The notes beneath the pieces were generated by a model, which saw nothing but the letters and a program-made list of their open reading frames with translations, was not told where the DNA came from and ran no database searches. 64,000 bases of DNA from CAZJRB01 sp964547995 (GTDB lineage: Bacteria > Planctomycetota > Planctomycetia > Pirellulales > Thermoguttaceae): contig CAZJRB010000018.1 of the NCBI GenBank assembly GCA_964547995.1, positions 1-64,000 of the forward strand, read 5' to 3'. This document shows, in pieces, positions 50,397 to 59,529 of this stretch (position 1 is the stretch's first letter; each line of letters opens with the position of its first letter). The position numbers and the translations under genes were made by a program.

Positions 50397-50514
50397 CAGC
50401 CCGTTGAAAAAGTGGAAGGAGGGGGTCAGGTCCAAGTTTTCGGCCAACGATTCACGTGAAAAACACGCTGTCTTGCCGAAAATTGGACCAGACCCCGACT
50501 TTTTCAACGGGCTG
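50397..50514. repeat. Palindromic MITE-like element, copy 2
   Basis: 118 bp, same termini and inner arms as 6522-6635, flanked by ATGA on both sides. Its only clear differences are a few extra bases at the arm junctions. It begins at the base after the sigma-factor stop codon and could act as that gene's terminator hairpin. Confidence 0.8.
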
Positions 50515-50563
50515 ATGAGCGGCCGGTTGAAGAAGGCGACGGGGACCGGTCGTCCAGCAGATC

Positions 50564-50716
50564 ATGTTCGTCGGCGACGAGAGCCGGCTGTGCGTCAATC
50601 GCGGCGGCGTCTACGGCAAGCCGTTCGAGGAACTCAAGGAGAACCCCCTGCCGGAAAACGCGTGGCGGGGCCGCCCGAGCGGCAATCAGACGGGCAACTT
50701 CTTCGAGTGCGTAGCA
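50564..50716 (+). pseudogene. Fragment of a Gfo/Idh/MocA-family oxidoreductase
   Basis: The frame reads FVGDESRLCVNRGGVYGKPF, then EELKENPLPENAW and GNFFECV, which is the C-terminal part of the NAD(P)-dependent sugar dehydrogenase-like family common in planctomycetes. The Rossmann domain is absent; upstream lies the palindromic element and the sigma gene. After about residue 50 the frame loses similarity. A decayed remnant. Confidence 0.6.
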
Positions 50717-50898
50717 GCTCAGGCCCAGAGGGCCCTGCGAAGGCACCGAGTGGGCCCTCGTGACGTCAGAAAATTGCCAAAAAAAACGCCCGGAAAACGC
50801 TTGACGCCCAGGTCTCAGCATGGTTTGATGGGAGGCGACACGGACCCTCAAAGGTTGTAGCTCATTAGTATATCACACACTGCACGAGGAGAATCATC

Positions 50899-51312
50899 AT
50901 GAGACCCCAAGTATTTACGAAGCTTCTATGGACCGTTCTGGCAGCGCTGGCAATCGGTTTCGCTGGCGTATCGGCCCCCGCTGTCGCACAAGAAAAGAAA
51001 GCCCAGGCGAAGAAAGCGGAAACAAAGAAGGCCAAGAAAAAGCCCCGTGGCCGTTTGCCCAACTACTATGGAGAGGTTGTCAGCGAAGAGCAGCGGGAGA
51101 AGATCTACGCGATTCAAGCCGAGTATCGCGAGAAGATCAACGCCCTGAAGGCCCAACTGGCGGCGATGATGAAGGAACAGAACGACAAAGTCCAGGCGGT
51201 CTTGACGCCCGAGCAACTCAAGAAGGTCGAGGATCTCAAAGCGGCGGCCAAAGCCAAGCGGGAAAAAGACAAGCCGAAAAAAAAGCCGGCGAAGAAGCCG
51301 GCCGGCAAATAG
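50899..51312 (+). CDS. Small exported Lys-rich protein, Spy/CpxP-like
   Basis: 137 residues; SD GAGGAGA before the ATG. Signal peptide (KLLWTVLAALAIGFAGVSAPAVA), a Lys-rich segment, a helical middle (VVSEEQREKIYAIQAEYREK, INALKAQLAAM) and VLTPEQLKKVEDL, an LTxxQ-like motif as in the Spy/CpxP periplasmic chaperones, and a Lys/Pro tail. Function is inferred only from this motif and architecture. Confidence 0.7.
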   Translation: MRPQVFTKLLWTVLAALAIGFAGVSAPAVAQEKKAQAKKAETKKAKKKPRGRLPNYYGEVVSEEQREKIYAIQAEYREKINALKAQLAAMMKEQNDKVQAVLTPEQLKKVEDLKAAAKAKREKDKPKKKPAKKPAGK

Positions 51313-51387
51313 CGATTCGCATCTGCTCCATTCGTCTTGCGACAATGAGTTGTCACCGGCGCCCGCAAAAAAGGGGGGCGCGGGCCG

Positions 51388-51519
51388 CTACACCCACAAC
51401 ACCAGTGCCAGCACAAGCACCAACGATGCCAGGCCGGTAACAGCCACAGCAATCAGCGGGAGTGCTGTTGCGGGGTCGTATTCGGTTTCTCGTTGCGGTT
51501 CGTCAAATTGCGATGCCAT
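51388..51519 (-). CDS. Small single-pass membrane protein
   Basis: 43 residues, not previously obvious because of its size. A polar N-terminus (MASQFDEPQRETEYD) is followed by one long hydrophobic helix (LPLIAVAVTGLASLVLVLAL). GAGGAGAG lies 6-8 nt before the ATG, which supports real translation. No family recognised. Confidence 0.6.
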   Translation of the reverse strand: MASQFDEPQRETEYDPATALPLIAVAVTGLASLVLVLALVLWV

Positions 51520-52053
51520 CTTCTCTCCTCGCTTGCCGATGGGGTAATCATCCGGCGATTGTCGGGGTCTCTTGTTTGCCCTGCGGCCCTACCTCTTGAA
51601 CCACGAAGACGGCGTCAGGTTTCGCCCGGGGGTAGAAATCCTGTCCGTACACGTCTCTTACAGGGTCGGGGAAAGCGGGGATGCCGGTATGGATGAAAGC
51701 TGGCAAGTTCGTCGAGCGGGCTGGTGTGCTTCACGTACATCTGGGCCAAATCTCCGTCGAACGATTCACCTCAATATAACCCGAATGGACGGGTGCGATA
51801 CTATACACCGTAAAATCGGTGCAACCTGCGTACCAAACGGCTGCTAATCGCAGTTTCCGCGTGTAGCCCCTGAAACACGACGGATCGTGTGCCCCCAAGG
51901 ACGGCCGTGTTTTGGAGATTTTTCAGATACATTCTGCAATCTGGGACAACAGGGACAAACCGTGTTGCAATTTGCAACACCCACCCAACATGGGCGGGGC
52001 GTAGCGGCGAAGCCGCAATTCGAGGATTGCTCGAAGCAAGAACCTGCTTGGCT
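51520..52053. other. Gap without recognised gene
   Basis: About 530 bp between the small membrane protein and the HEAT-like gene. Open frames on both strands are short and lack SD signals or recognisable motifs; no RNA gene or repeat was seen. Confidence 0.4.
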
Positions 52054-53070
52054 TCAACCGCCAACCGATGGCTTTGAGGATTGCGCGGCTGCCTTGCGGA
52101 TTGCCTTCGCGATCGCGGTAGCTCGGATACGGACGCGGCGATCGGCTGCTTTGGCTCTCAGCTTGTCCAACACCGGCAGTGAGCGGGGGCTGCCCAGCTT
52201 GGCAATTGCCTCAAGGGCCTCCCTCTGCCGATAGTTCCAGTTTATCACCGGAATCGCCGGATCGGGGGACTCCTCCTTTTCATCGGCAAGGTACTGGCTC
52301 TCGTCAAGGGCTACTTTGTGGACCTTGTCGAGGTGCCGGTCGTCGCCGCAGGAGACCAGCGCCCGATACAAGCGGTAGCGATCCTTGTCCGGAGTGCCGG
52401 CTTCGAGCTTGCGCAGCGCCGCAGCGAGTTCCGGATCGCCCAGCAGATTCGCGGCGTGTACGGCGAGCTGTTTTCGGCGCGGACAGTCGCCGGCGAGCCA
52501 GGTCTTCAGCGTCGGCGAGATTTGACGGTCGCCGGCTTGTGCCAGGATCTCGGCCGCCAGTCCTGCCAGGATGTACTTGGGGTCCTTGTCGAGCAGCATC
52601 ACGCGGCGGAGTTGTTTGTGGGCCTTGGGGCTTTTCGTGCGGCCCAATGCGATCACCCGATTCCAGGTCGGGCACTTGTTGCACAATCGCACCAGGAGAT
52701 CGACGTTCTCGTCGCCGCCGACGTCACCGAGGATCAGTACATACTTCTCAGCAACGCCAGTCGACTGCTGGGCCGCCTCTCGCACCGCATCGGGGTACTT
52801 GCGGGCAACTCGCCGCGCGCAATCTTCCCAGGCCCGTTGTCCCATGAAATCGAGGATTTCCCACTCGCGAGTCTGGCTCTCGACTTCGTAGTTCTTTGTG
52901 AGTTCCGCGACGACCTCGCGCCCGGAAGGCTTGTCGCCTTCGCCTTTGCCGTCTAGCGCCTCCCATATCAGGTGATGGGGGAGCTTTGGTTGAGAATCGG
53001 GTTCGCCGCCCAACGCGGGAATCGCGGAAACGGCGAGGGAAACAACAAGAACCACAGGCAGCGTTCGCAT
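52054..53070 (-). CDS. Exported HEAT-repeat-like protein
   Basis: 338 residues; GAGGAA before the ATG. Signal peptide (LPVVLVVSLAVSAIPALGG). The rest is helical with HEAT-like units such as ENVDLLVRLCNKCPTWNRVI, KAHKQLRRVMLLDKDPKYIL and SPTLKTWLAGDCPRRKQLAV, ending with YRQREALEAIAKLGSPRSLP. HEAT proteins are scaffolds; partner unknown. The palindrome 53111-53198 separates it from the A2M gene. Confidence 0.7.
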   Translation of the reverse strand: MRTLPVVLVVSLAVSAIPALGGEPDSQPKLPHHLIWEALDGKGEGDKPSGREVVAELTKNYEVESQTREWEILDFMGQRAWEDCARRVARKYPDAVREAAQQSTGVAEKYVLILGDVGGDENVDLLVRLCNKCPTWNRVIALGRTKSPKAHKQLRRVMLLDKDPKYILAGLAAEILAQAGDRQISPTLKTWLAGDCPRRKQLAVHAANLLGDPELAAALRKLEAGTPDKDRYRLYRALVSCGDDRHLDKVHKVALDESQYLADEKEESPDPAIPVINWNYRQREALEAIAKLGSPRSLPVLDKLRAKAADRRVRIRATAIAKAIRKAAAQSSKPSVGG

Positions 53071-53110
53071 CGGTTCCTCTCCTCAATCCTTGCAAGTTGC
53101 ACTCGATAGC

Positions 53111-53198
53111 CGGGTGCCATGCCCACGCTTGCGTGGGCATGCGTGAAACCCGGGCGAAAACCGCCCCTCATGCCCACGCAAGCGTGGGCATGGCACCC
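53111..53198. repeat. Palindromic repeat, GGGTGCCATGCCCACGC family, copy 1
   Basis: Two arms, each a hairpin itself: CATGCCCACGC/GCGTGGGCATG on the left and the same on the right, with GGTGCC/GGCACC outside them so that the arms also pair with each other. About 27 nt lie between the arms. Copy 2 is at 63511-63618. Confidence 0.75.
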
Positions 53199-53222
53199 CC
53201 AATTCCTAAACCTGACGACGCT

Positions 53223-56200
53223 CTAGTCCTCCACCTTCAGCTTGATCTCATCCGAGTTCGCCTTCAGTTCCGGGGCGTACATGGCCCAGGCCCTGGTCGG
53301 CAGGGCGCTGAACCGGCCGGGGATCTCCGCACGCATCCGGTACGAGACACTGTGCTTGCCGCGGGCCAACGCCCGGGCGAAGAAGTTGACGCTCCGGTCG
53401 CGGAACTCGACGTAGGCCCCCAGATCGTTGCCGTTGTAACCGCTTCGGACCTCGACCGGCTCGAACCCGGCCGGCTTGAGGTCCTCGAAGACGATGTACT
53501 CGTAGTCGTTCTTGCTCTCGATCACCAGCTCGATCTCGCAGAGGTCGCCGCTTACAAGCGTCGAGAGGTTCGGCAGCTCCTCGCGTTCGAATTTCTCGAC
53601 CTTCTGGTCGACGACCTGGCCCCGCGAACCGGCCACCTTGACGGTCTTGTCGACCCGGTTGAGCTTGTAGTAGTGGCGCTGGACCTTGATCTCCAGCCCG
53701 GCCTTCGTGATGAAGTCTTCGAGCGTGAAGTTGGTCATGTAGCCGTTGTAGTAGAGCGGTCCTTTGCCCTCTTTCTTCAGCTCGACTTCGTGCTTGCCGG
53801 CTTCCATGGCGGCGCCTTCCTTGACGAACTTGTTGTCGAACATGAAGAGGTTTTTGGGCGTGATCTCGACCGCCTTTTGCTGCTCGCCGTCGAGGAAGAC
53901 CTTGACGGTCATTTCGGGCTTGTCCTCGCCGCTCGCCTTGAGGAAATCGGCCATCGCCTCGACGCAGATCGCCGTGTCGCGGGTCGAGTTCCAGTAGGTG
54001 GCGTGCTTGCGGTTGTTCAACAGGTACTTGACCAGCCGCCGGGGCAGTTCGCCCTTCGGGTCGGTTCGCGACAGCAGTTTCAGGTAGTAGGCGTGGGCCT
54101 CGTATTCGCTGCCGTACCAGTACCACCAGTAGCCGCCGGGCAGGTTCAGGTAGGCCGTCTGGTTCTCGTCGTCCTCGACCACAAACTGGCTGATGTTCCG
54201 CATGATCATCGCCAGCTTCTCCTTCTCGCCTTGCTTTTCCAAAGCAATGCCGTACATGGCCTTCGCGTAGACCGACAGCTTCGTCCGGTCGCGGTAGAGG
54301 AAGTCGCGCATGTCGGCGTTGTCGACGCCGGCATCGACCAGCACCATGTAGGTAAACGCATCCTGGTTGTCGGCGAACTGCTTCCACAGCTTGTGCTTGT
54401 CCTTGTTGGCGAAGTTCTTCAACAATTGGACTTGTTTGGCCTGGTAACGCGTCAGCCAAGCGACTCCGTTCTCCAACATGCCGGGCACCAGGGCCACGTC
54501 GTTATGCTTGGCGAGTTGCAGGCCGTGGACGACCAGGGCGGTCGTGTGCGGATAGGAGTGCTCGCCCCAGCCGGAGAACCACCCCCAGCCGCCGTCGGAG
54601 AGCTGCATTTCGGTAAGCCGCTGCACCCCGTCCTTGACCATTTTGCGGACCTCGGCCTCGTCGAAGACCGGGTTGCGCTTGTAGCGTTTCCACTGTTTCG
54701 CCCGCTCGACGTCGTCGCCGATTTCCTGGGCGTTGAGGTTGGTCTGCTTCTTTTCGATCGCTTCGAGGTCGAGCCCCATGTCGATCAGGATCTTCTGGGT
54801 GATGACCGTCGGCACGAAGCGGTTGAGCGTCTGCTCGGTGCATCCGTAGGGATACTCAACCAGGTACGGCAGGGCGTCGACCATTGCCCCGGCCAGCGTC
54901 GGCGAGTAGCGGACCTCGAGCCGCGTCTGTTCGGGCCGCCGCTTTTCGGGCACGGTCACGGTGAACTTGCCGCTCTCGTCCTCCGGCCGAATCGAGCCGG
55001 AGTAGCTCTCCATTTTCAGCATGCCGTGGATGAAGCAGGGATACTTGTTCTGCATGGCGTCCGACTCTTCGTCGGTCAGGGCCTTCATCGTGATGACGGC
55101 CTCGCCCTCGTCGAGGACCTTGACTCGCCAGTCGATCCGGGCTTCGTCGTTGGGCTTGATCTCGGTGCTCTGGGTCGGCTCGTCGAGTATTTTTAGCGGC
55201 GACTTGCCCACATCGAGCGAGACCTGGACCTTCTTGGCGGTCTTCAGGTAGTTGTGCACGTTGGCCGAGAGCACGACCTCGTCGGTCTGGGTGAAGAACC
55301 TTGGGGCCTGCATCCGAATGATGAGGTCCTTTCGGGTGACAACGTCCGTCTGTCCCTCGCCGACTTTGGTTCCGCCGCCCATACCCCAGACTTTGATGCG
55401 CCAGGTGGTGAGGTTTTCGGGCATGTCGAGTTCGACCTCGGCGGTGCCGTCTTTCTTGGTCTCCAGAGCGCCGACCCAAAGGGCCGTATCGGCGAATTTC
55501 TTTCGGACGGTCGGCTGGACCATCGCTGCTGCGGCGCCGCCCGGGCCTTTGGCTTCCGCCTTTTTCATGGGCATCCCCTCTCCCGGCGCCATGGGCGCCG
55601 GGGTAGCCGCGCATGCGCAGTCGCACGCGCAGTCGCAGCAGTCCATGCAGCATTTCTCGGCACTCTGCATGACGCCTCCTCGTCGGGCGCCGAACGCCAT
55701 GCCGCCGCCCGGGCCGCCACCGCCGCCAATCCCGCCTTCCTCGTCTTGTTCCAACCCATTCATTTCTTCTGCTACTGTCGCGCCGAACACGCCGAGGTTC
55801 TGCATGCCCGTCGCATTTCTCAGAATCACGTTCTGGAAGAACCGGGCAAGGCTTGATTCGGTCTGGGGGCGATGGTGCCGCCGCCATTTCCAGAAGAACG
55901 GCTTGATGTCGGGTACGTTCGACCCGCCGGAGATGTACTCGACCGACTTGTCGTAGATCGCCACGACGGTCGATCCGACGAACGGCTCGCCGAAGAAGTC
56001 GGTTAGCTTCAGCTTTACCTTGGCCTTCTCGCCCGGCTTGTACGCCTCCTTCGACGGCTCGATATCGACCGCCAGGACGCGATTTTCGGGCGGGACGACG
56101 ATTTCCTTGCTTTCGGTATGGACTTTACCGTCGGCGACGGTCAGGGCCTCGATGAAGAAGTTCGGCATGTCCTTCTTCACGACGTCGACGTCGACCACCG

Positions 56201-59200
56201 TGCTCTTGCCCTTCAGACGCAGCACCTTCGGCGGCAGGTAGACGCCGTTCGACGGACGCAGAAACAGCATCACCGTGCTGCCGACCCGGTCGGTGTTGAT
56301 CTGCAACTTGATCTTGTCGCCCGGTGCGTAATCCGCCTTGTCGGGGATCAGCTCCAGGGCGTTGAACTTGAACTGCGAGCTGTCGAATCCTTCGCCGATG
56401 ATCGTGAACAGATAGCCGCCCTCGATCGTGTGCTTCTTCGAGTCGGTCACCTTGTACGCAAGGCGATATTGACCGGCTTGCGACGCGGTGATCTGCTGGA
56501 AAGCCTGCCCCTCGGCATTGGTGTCGAGCTTCCACTCCTGGACCGGCGTTTCGACCGGCTTGCCCTTCTCATAGCTGATCTTCAGCAATTCGAGCTTGCC
56601 ACGGCCCTCGACCGGCTTGTGGTCGAGCGTGTGGGCGTCGAAGCTGGCGCCGATCGTATCGCCGACGCGGTAGTACCCGCGGTTGACCCAGGCGTAGACC
56701 GTAAACGGCTTCCGCGCCACCAGCACGTTGCCCGTGCCGACGATCGTGCGCCGCGACTGATCGGTCACCTCGGCGGTGATCGAGTAGCTGTGGTCCTGGT
56801 CCGGGTGCAGGGCCTTCGCAATGCCGGTGTCGATTTTGACCTTGACCGTACCGTCCTTGCCGATTTCGACTTCCTGCTCGGCGACCAACTCGGGCGGCTG
56901 GTGCCCTTGGTGCCACCAGATGGGCCACGGCCGGTAGCAACCCCAATGCTTCCAGCCGGGATACCACGGGTAATCGTACGAAAACCACCAGTAGCCGGAA
57001 CCGTAGAGCCAGTCCCAAGGCCCGATCGGGTACCACCGCTCCGTGTGCGCGGTCCGCATGACCTTGTACTTGACCTTCGCATGGGTGACCGGCGAGCCGA
57101 AGTAATACTTGGCCGTGATGGTCGCTTCGATCTTCTCGCCGAGCATGACGGGCTCTTTCGGGGCGTCGACGGTCACTTCGAACTCGGGCTTCTTGTACTC
57201 TTCCACCCGGAAGTTGCCGCCGCCGAGGTGCCGGCCGCCCTGCTTGACGTTCAACCGGTAGACGCCGAGTGTGGCGTCGGCCGCCAGCTTCAGCTCCTCC
57301 GCCATGCCGCCGTAGGCGTCGGCCTTCAGTGTCTTGGCGTCGATCTTCTCGCCCTTCGGGTTGTAAATCTCGATCGCGAACGTCTGCCCAGCGAAGTCGG
57401 AACGGTCGCCCATGTCGTACTGTGCATGGCGCACCCAGAACTTGTACTTCACGGTCTGGTCGGGTCGATAGACGGGCCGGTCGGTGATCGTGTAGACCTT
57501 CGTCGCCTTGTACTCCGCGTCGTGATAGCGGCCGTACCAGACGCCGGTGAAGCCGAGATAGGCGAAACGGCCCTCCTTGGTCCGGGCGGTGATCAGCCAG
57601 TTGAAGTTCCGCGCCAGGTCCGACGGGTTGGGCATCACCTGGCCGTCGGCGTCGGTGAATTCCGCGAACTGCTTGGTAATGACCTCGTGGCGGCGGGGCT
57701 TGTTGTGATGCTGCATCCGCCAGCCGAAGAACTCGACGTTGGCCTTCGGCACCGGGCGGCCGGTCACCGCGTCGGCGACGAAGTACCAGTTTTTACCCTC
57801 CAGCGGCTTCTTGACAATTGCCGTGTCGGCGAGCCAGACAACGATGTTGCTCGTGTTGCCGCCGCGCATCCTCGCGGTCAGCAGGTACGCGCCCGGCTGT
57901 TGCAGCGGCGTTGTGATCGTCACCCGCTTGTCGAAATGGTTCCGCCGCGGGTTGACGACCATGTTCCACTTGGCCACCTGCCGGCCCAGATACTGCTTCT
58001 GGTTCTCCTGCACGAGCCGGTAGCCGATATTGGCGATGTTGATTTTCTGGTGGTTGACGTAACTGTTTTTTTCTTTCTTGTAGCCGTTTTTGAGATATTC
58101 CTTGACGTCGTCGAGCAGCTTGTCGACTTTGATTTCGTGGGCGACCAGTTCGATGATATGGCCGTTCCGGAAGCGGAACTCGACGGTGGCGCCCTTGCCG
58201 GCCGGCTGTTTCATGATCGGCTCGAATCGTCCCCAGTTGTCGATGATCTGACTGAGCCGCTGATTCCCCTGCGCCCTGCGATGGGGATATTCCTTGATCC
58301 ACCGGCGCCAGTAGTCGGCGGCCTTGGGATACTGGCGGCGGTTTTCGAACAGTTGCCCCAGTTGTTGCAGCGACTGATCGCCGTAGCCCGTCTTCGGCTC
58401 GTCGGCGATCTTCTGGTAGATCTTGATGAAGTTGAACTCGTCGGGCAGCTTGAACCGCTTAATGCCGGTGGCGAGTTGGGCGATCGTCTCGTTCTCACCC
58501 AGGGTGTGCAGGGCGTAGGTGCCGCTCTCGTCCTTCTTGGTGTCGTCCCGCTGTTGCATCCGCCCGAACGCAAAACCGTAGCGGGCCATCGTCTGCACGC
58601 CGAACTGGTTGAACAGAAAGTCGGCAAAGTGTTTACGGACCTGGTTCGTTCGCGACGGGTTGAACTCGATCGTCTGCTCGAGACACCACCGCCAGCGCTC
58701 GCCGTCGTTCTTCGCCCCCTCGAACGTCTTGGGCACGTCGTAATAGACCGGGTTTCCCTCGGCGTCGACCGGGGCGCCGCTCGACTGGTGGTAGTAACCC
58801 CAGCCGGGATCGTAGTCGGGCAGTTCCTTCAGGTTGGTCAGGTATTGCAACCGCCACGATTCGCTATAGCCGCGGTTGTTCAGCAGCATCCCGGCCAGCG
58901 ACATGAGAAAATCGCCGACCTCGCCGTGGTTGTCGTCTTTGCGGGCCATGGGAAGGGCCTGGGTCATCAGTTGCAGCGCGCGGACGCGGTCGCGTTGCGT
59001 GGCGTTGACGACGCGTCCGCCGCCGCGTTTGTTGCCGCGCCAGAACTCGCCGGCGACGATGAAGCCGTGGTGCGGCACACTCATGTAGTTTTGCGCGGCC
59101 GCCCAGAGCAGCCGCCAGTTGGCCTTGTGGACCTTGATGACCTCCTCGCGGAAGGCGTCGATCTCGTTGACGCGGTTGATCCGCTGAAGGCACTGGGTGG

Positions 59201-59414
59201 CGTAGTTCAGATCGGTGCCGACCTGCCGCGGGTCCTCGTTCGGGTCCAGGGCCAGCTTGCGGAAGCCGTCGTAGGCATCCTTGTAGTTGCCCTGGTTCAT
59301 GGTTTTGACGAGTTGCTGGCGGACGGCCTGATTCTGGTCGGCGGCGGCCGCAGCGAAGCCAACCGGCACAAGCCCGGCAAAGACGATAAGAGCGATAAGA
59401 CGAGAGGTCCTCAT
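53223..59414 (-). CDS. Alpha-2-macroglobulin family protein with thioester motif
   Basis: Start at ATG 59414 (MRTSRLIALIVFAGL) after AGAGGAG; open frame upstream is not protein-like. 2,063 residues with signal peptide and no lipobox. After an N-terminal helical part come MG-type beta domains (VTGRPVPKANVEF, VYRPDQTVKYKFWVRHAQYD, KPEFEVTVDAPKEP), the A2M segment (FADTALWVGALETKKDGTA, NLTTWRIKVWGMGGG), and the thioester site YPYGCTEQTLNR (Cys about 1523), then the terpenoid-cyclase-like helical ring (GGWGWFSGWGEHSYPHTTAL). Bacterial A2Ms trap attacking proteases by the reactive thioester. A Cys-rich stretch (about 1253-1272, CCMDCCDCACDC) sits in the bait/linker region. The penicillin-binding protein often paired with A2M is absent here. 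Confidence 0.9.
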   Translation of the reverse strand: MRTSRLIALIVFAGLVPVGFAAAAADQNQAVRQQLVKTMNQGNYKDAYDGFRKLALDPNEDPRQVGTDLNYATQCLQRINRVNEIDAFREEVIKVHKANWRLLWAAAQNYMSVPHHGFIVAGEFWRGNKRGGGRVVNATQRDRVRALQLMTQALPMARKDDNHGEVGDFLMSLAGMLLNNRGYSESWRLQYLTNLKELPDYDPGWGYYHQSSGAPVDAEGNPVYYDVPKTFEGAKNDGERWRWCLEQTIEFNPSRTNQVRKHFADFLFNQFGVQTMARYGFAFGRMQQRDDTKKDESGTYALHTLGENETIAQLATGIKRFKLPDEFNFIKIYQKIADEPKTGYGDQSLQQLGQLFENRRQYPKAADYWRRWIKEYPHRRAQGNQRLSQIIDNWGRFEPIMKQPAGKGATVEFRFRNGHIIELVAHEIKVDKLLDDVKEYLKNGYKKEKNSYVNHQKINIANIGYRLVQENQKQYLGRQVAKWNMVVNPRRNHFDKRVTITTPLQQPGAYLLTARMRGGNTSNIVVWLADTAIVKKPLEGKNWYFVADAVTGRPVPKANVEFFGWRMQHHNKPRRHEVITKQFAEFTDADGQVMPNPSDLARNFNWLITARTKEGRFAYLGFTGVWYGRYHDAEYKATKVYTITDRPVYRPDQTVKYKFWVRHAQYDMGDRSDFAGQTFAIEIYNPKGEKIDAKTLKADAYGGMAEELKLAADATLGVYRLNVKQGGRHLGGGNFRVEEYKKPEFEVTVDAPKEPVMLGEKIEATITAKYYFGSPVTHAKVKYKVMRTAHTERWYPIGPWDWLYGSGYWWFSYDYPWYPGWKHWGCYRPWPIWWHQGHQPPELVAEQEVEIGKDGTVKVKIDTGIAKALHPDQDHSYSITAEVTDQSRRTIVGTGNVLVARKPFTVYAWVNRGYYRVGDTIGASFDAHTLDHKPVEGRGKLELLKISYEKGKPVETPVQEWKLDTNAEGQAFQQITASQAGQYRLAYKVTDSKKHTIEGGYLFTIIGEGFDSSQFKFNALELIPDKADYAPGDKIKLQINTDRVGSTVMLFLRPSNGVYLPPKVLRLKGKSTVVDVDVVKKDMPNFFIEALTVADGKVHTESKEIVVPPENRVLAVDIEPSKEAYKPGEKAKVKLKLTDFFGEPFVGSTVVAIYDKSVEYISGGSNVPDIKPFFWKWRRHHRPQTESSLARFFQNVILRNATGMQNLGVFGATVAEEMNGLEQDEEGGIGGGGGPGGGMAFGARRGGVMQSAEKCCMDCCDCACDCACAATPAPMAPGEGMPMKKAEAKGPGGAAAAMVQPTVRKKFADTALWVGALETKKDGTAEVELDMPENLTTWRIKVWGMGGGTKVGEGQTDVVTRKDLIIRMQAPRFFTQTDEVVLSANVHNYLKTAKKVQVSLDVGKSPLKILDEPTQSTEIKPNDEARIDWRVKVLDEGEAVITMKALTDEESDAMQNKYPCFIHGMLKMESYSGSIRPEDESGKFTVTVPEKRRPEQTRLEVRYSPTLAGAMVDALPYLVEYPYGCTEQTLNRFVPTVITQKILIDMGLDLEAIEKKQTNLNAQEIGDDVERAKQWKRYKRNPVFDEAEVRKMVKDGVQRLTEMQLSDGGWGWFSGWGEHSYPHTTALVVHGLQLAKHNDVALVPGMLENGVAWLTRYQAKQVQLLKNFANKDKHKLWKQFADNQDAFTYMVLVDAGVDNADMRDFLYRDRTKLSVYAKAMYGIALEKQGEKEKLAMIMRNISQFVVEDDENQTAYLNLPGGYWWYWYGSEYEAHAYYLKLLSRTDPKGELPRRLVKYLLNNRKHATYWNSTRDTAICVEAMADFLKASGEDKPEMTVKVFLDGEQQKAVEITPKNLFMFDNKFVKEGAAMEAGKHEVELKKEGKGPLYYNGYMTNFTLEDFITKAGLEIKVQRHYYKLNRVDKTVKVAGSRGQVVDQKVEKFEREELPNLSTLVSGDLCEIELVIESKNDYEYIVFEDLKPAGFEPVEVRSGYNGNDLGAYVEFRDRSVNFFARALARGKHSVSYRMRAEIPGRFSALPTRAWAMYAPELKANSDEIKLKVED

Positions 59415-59493
59415 GGTTCGACTCCTCTGAGAGTGAAGACGTGTGTCTTGGGTTGTTCGTTGTCGATTGAGAAAAAGTTCGGCAGTTCGATCT

Positions 59494-59518
59494 CGTTCCC
59501 AAGCTCTGCTTGGGAACG
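59494..59518. repeat. Hairpin repeat CGTTCCCAAGC type
   Basis: CGTTCCCAAGC TCT GCTTGGGAACG: 11-bp perfect stem, 3-nt loop, between the O-methyltransferase and the A2M gene, upstream of the latter. Confidence 0.7.
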
Positions 59519-59529
59519 CACTTCCGTAA

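Noticed and set aside
49617..50507. 296-codon minus-strand open frame opposite the second sigma gene
   Set aside because: It begins inside the palindromic element and runs antisense to a clear sigma factor.
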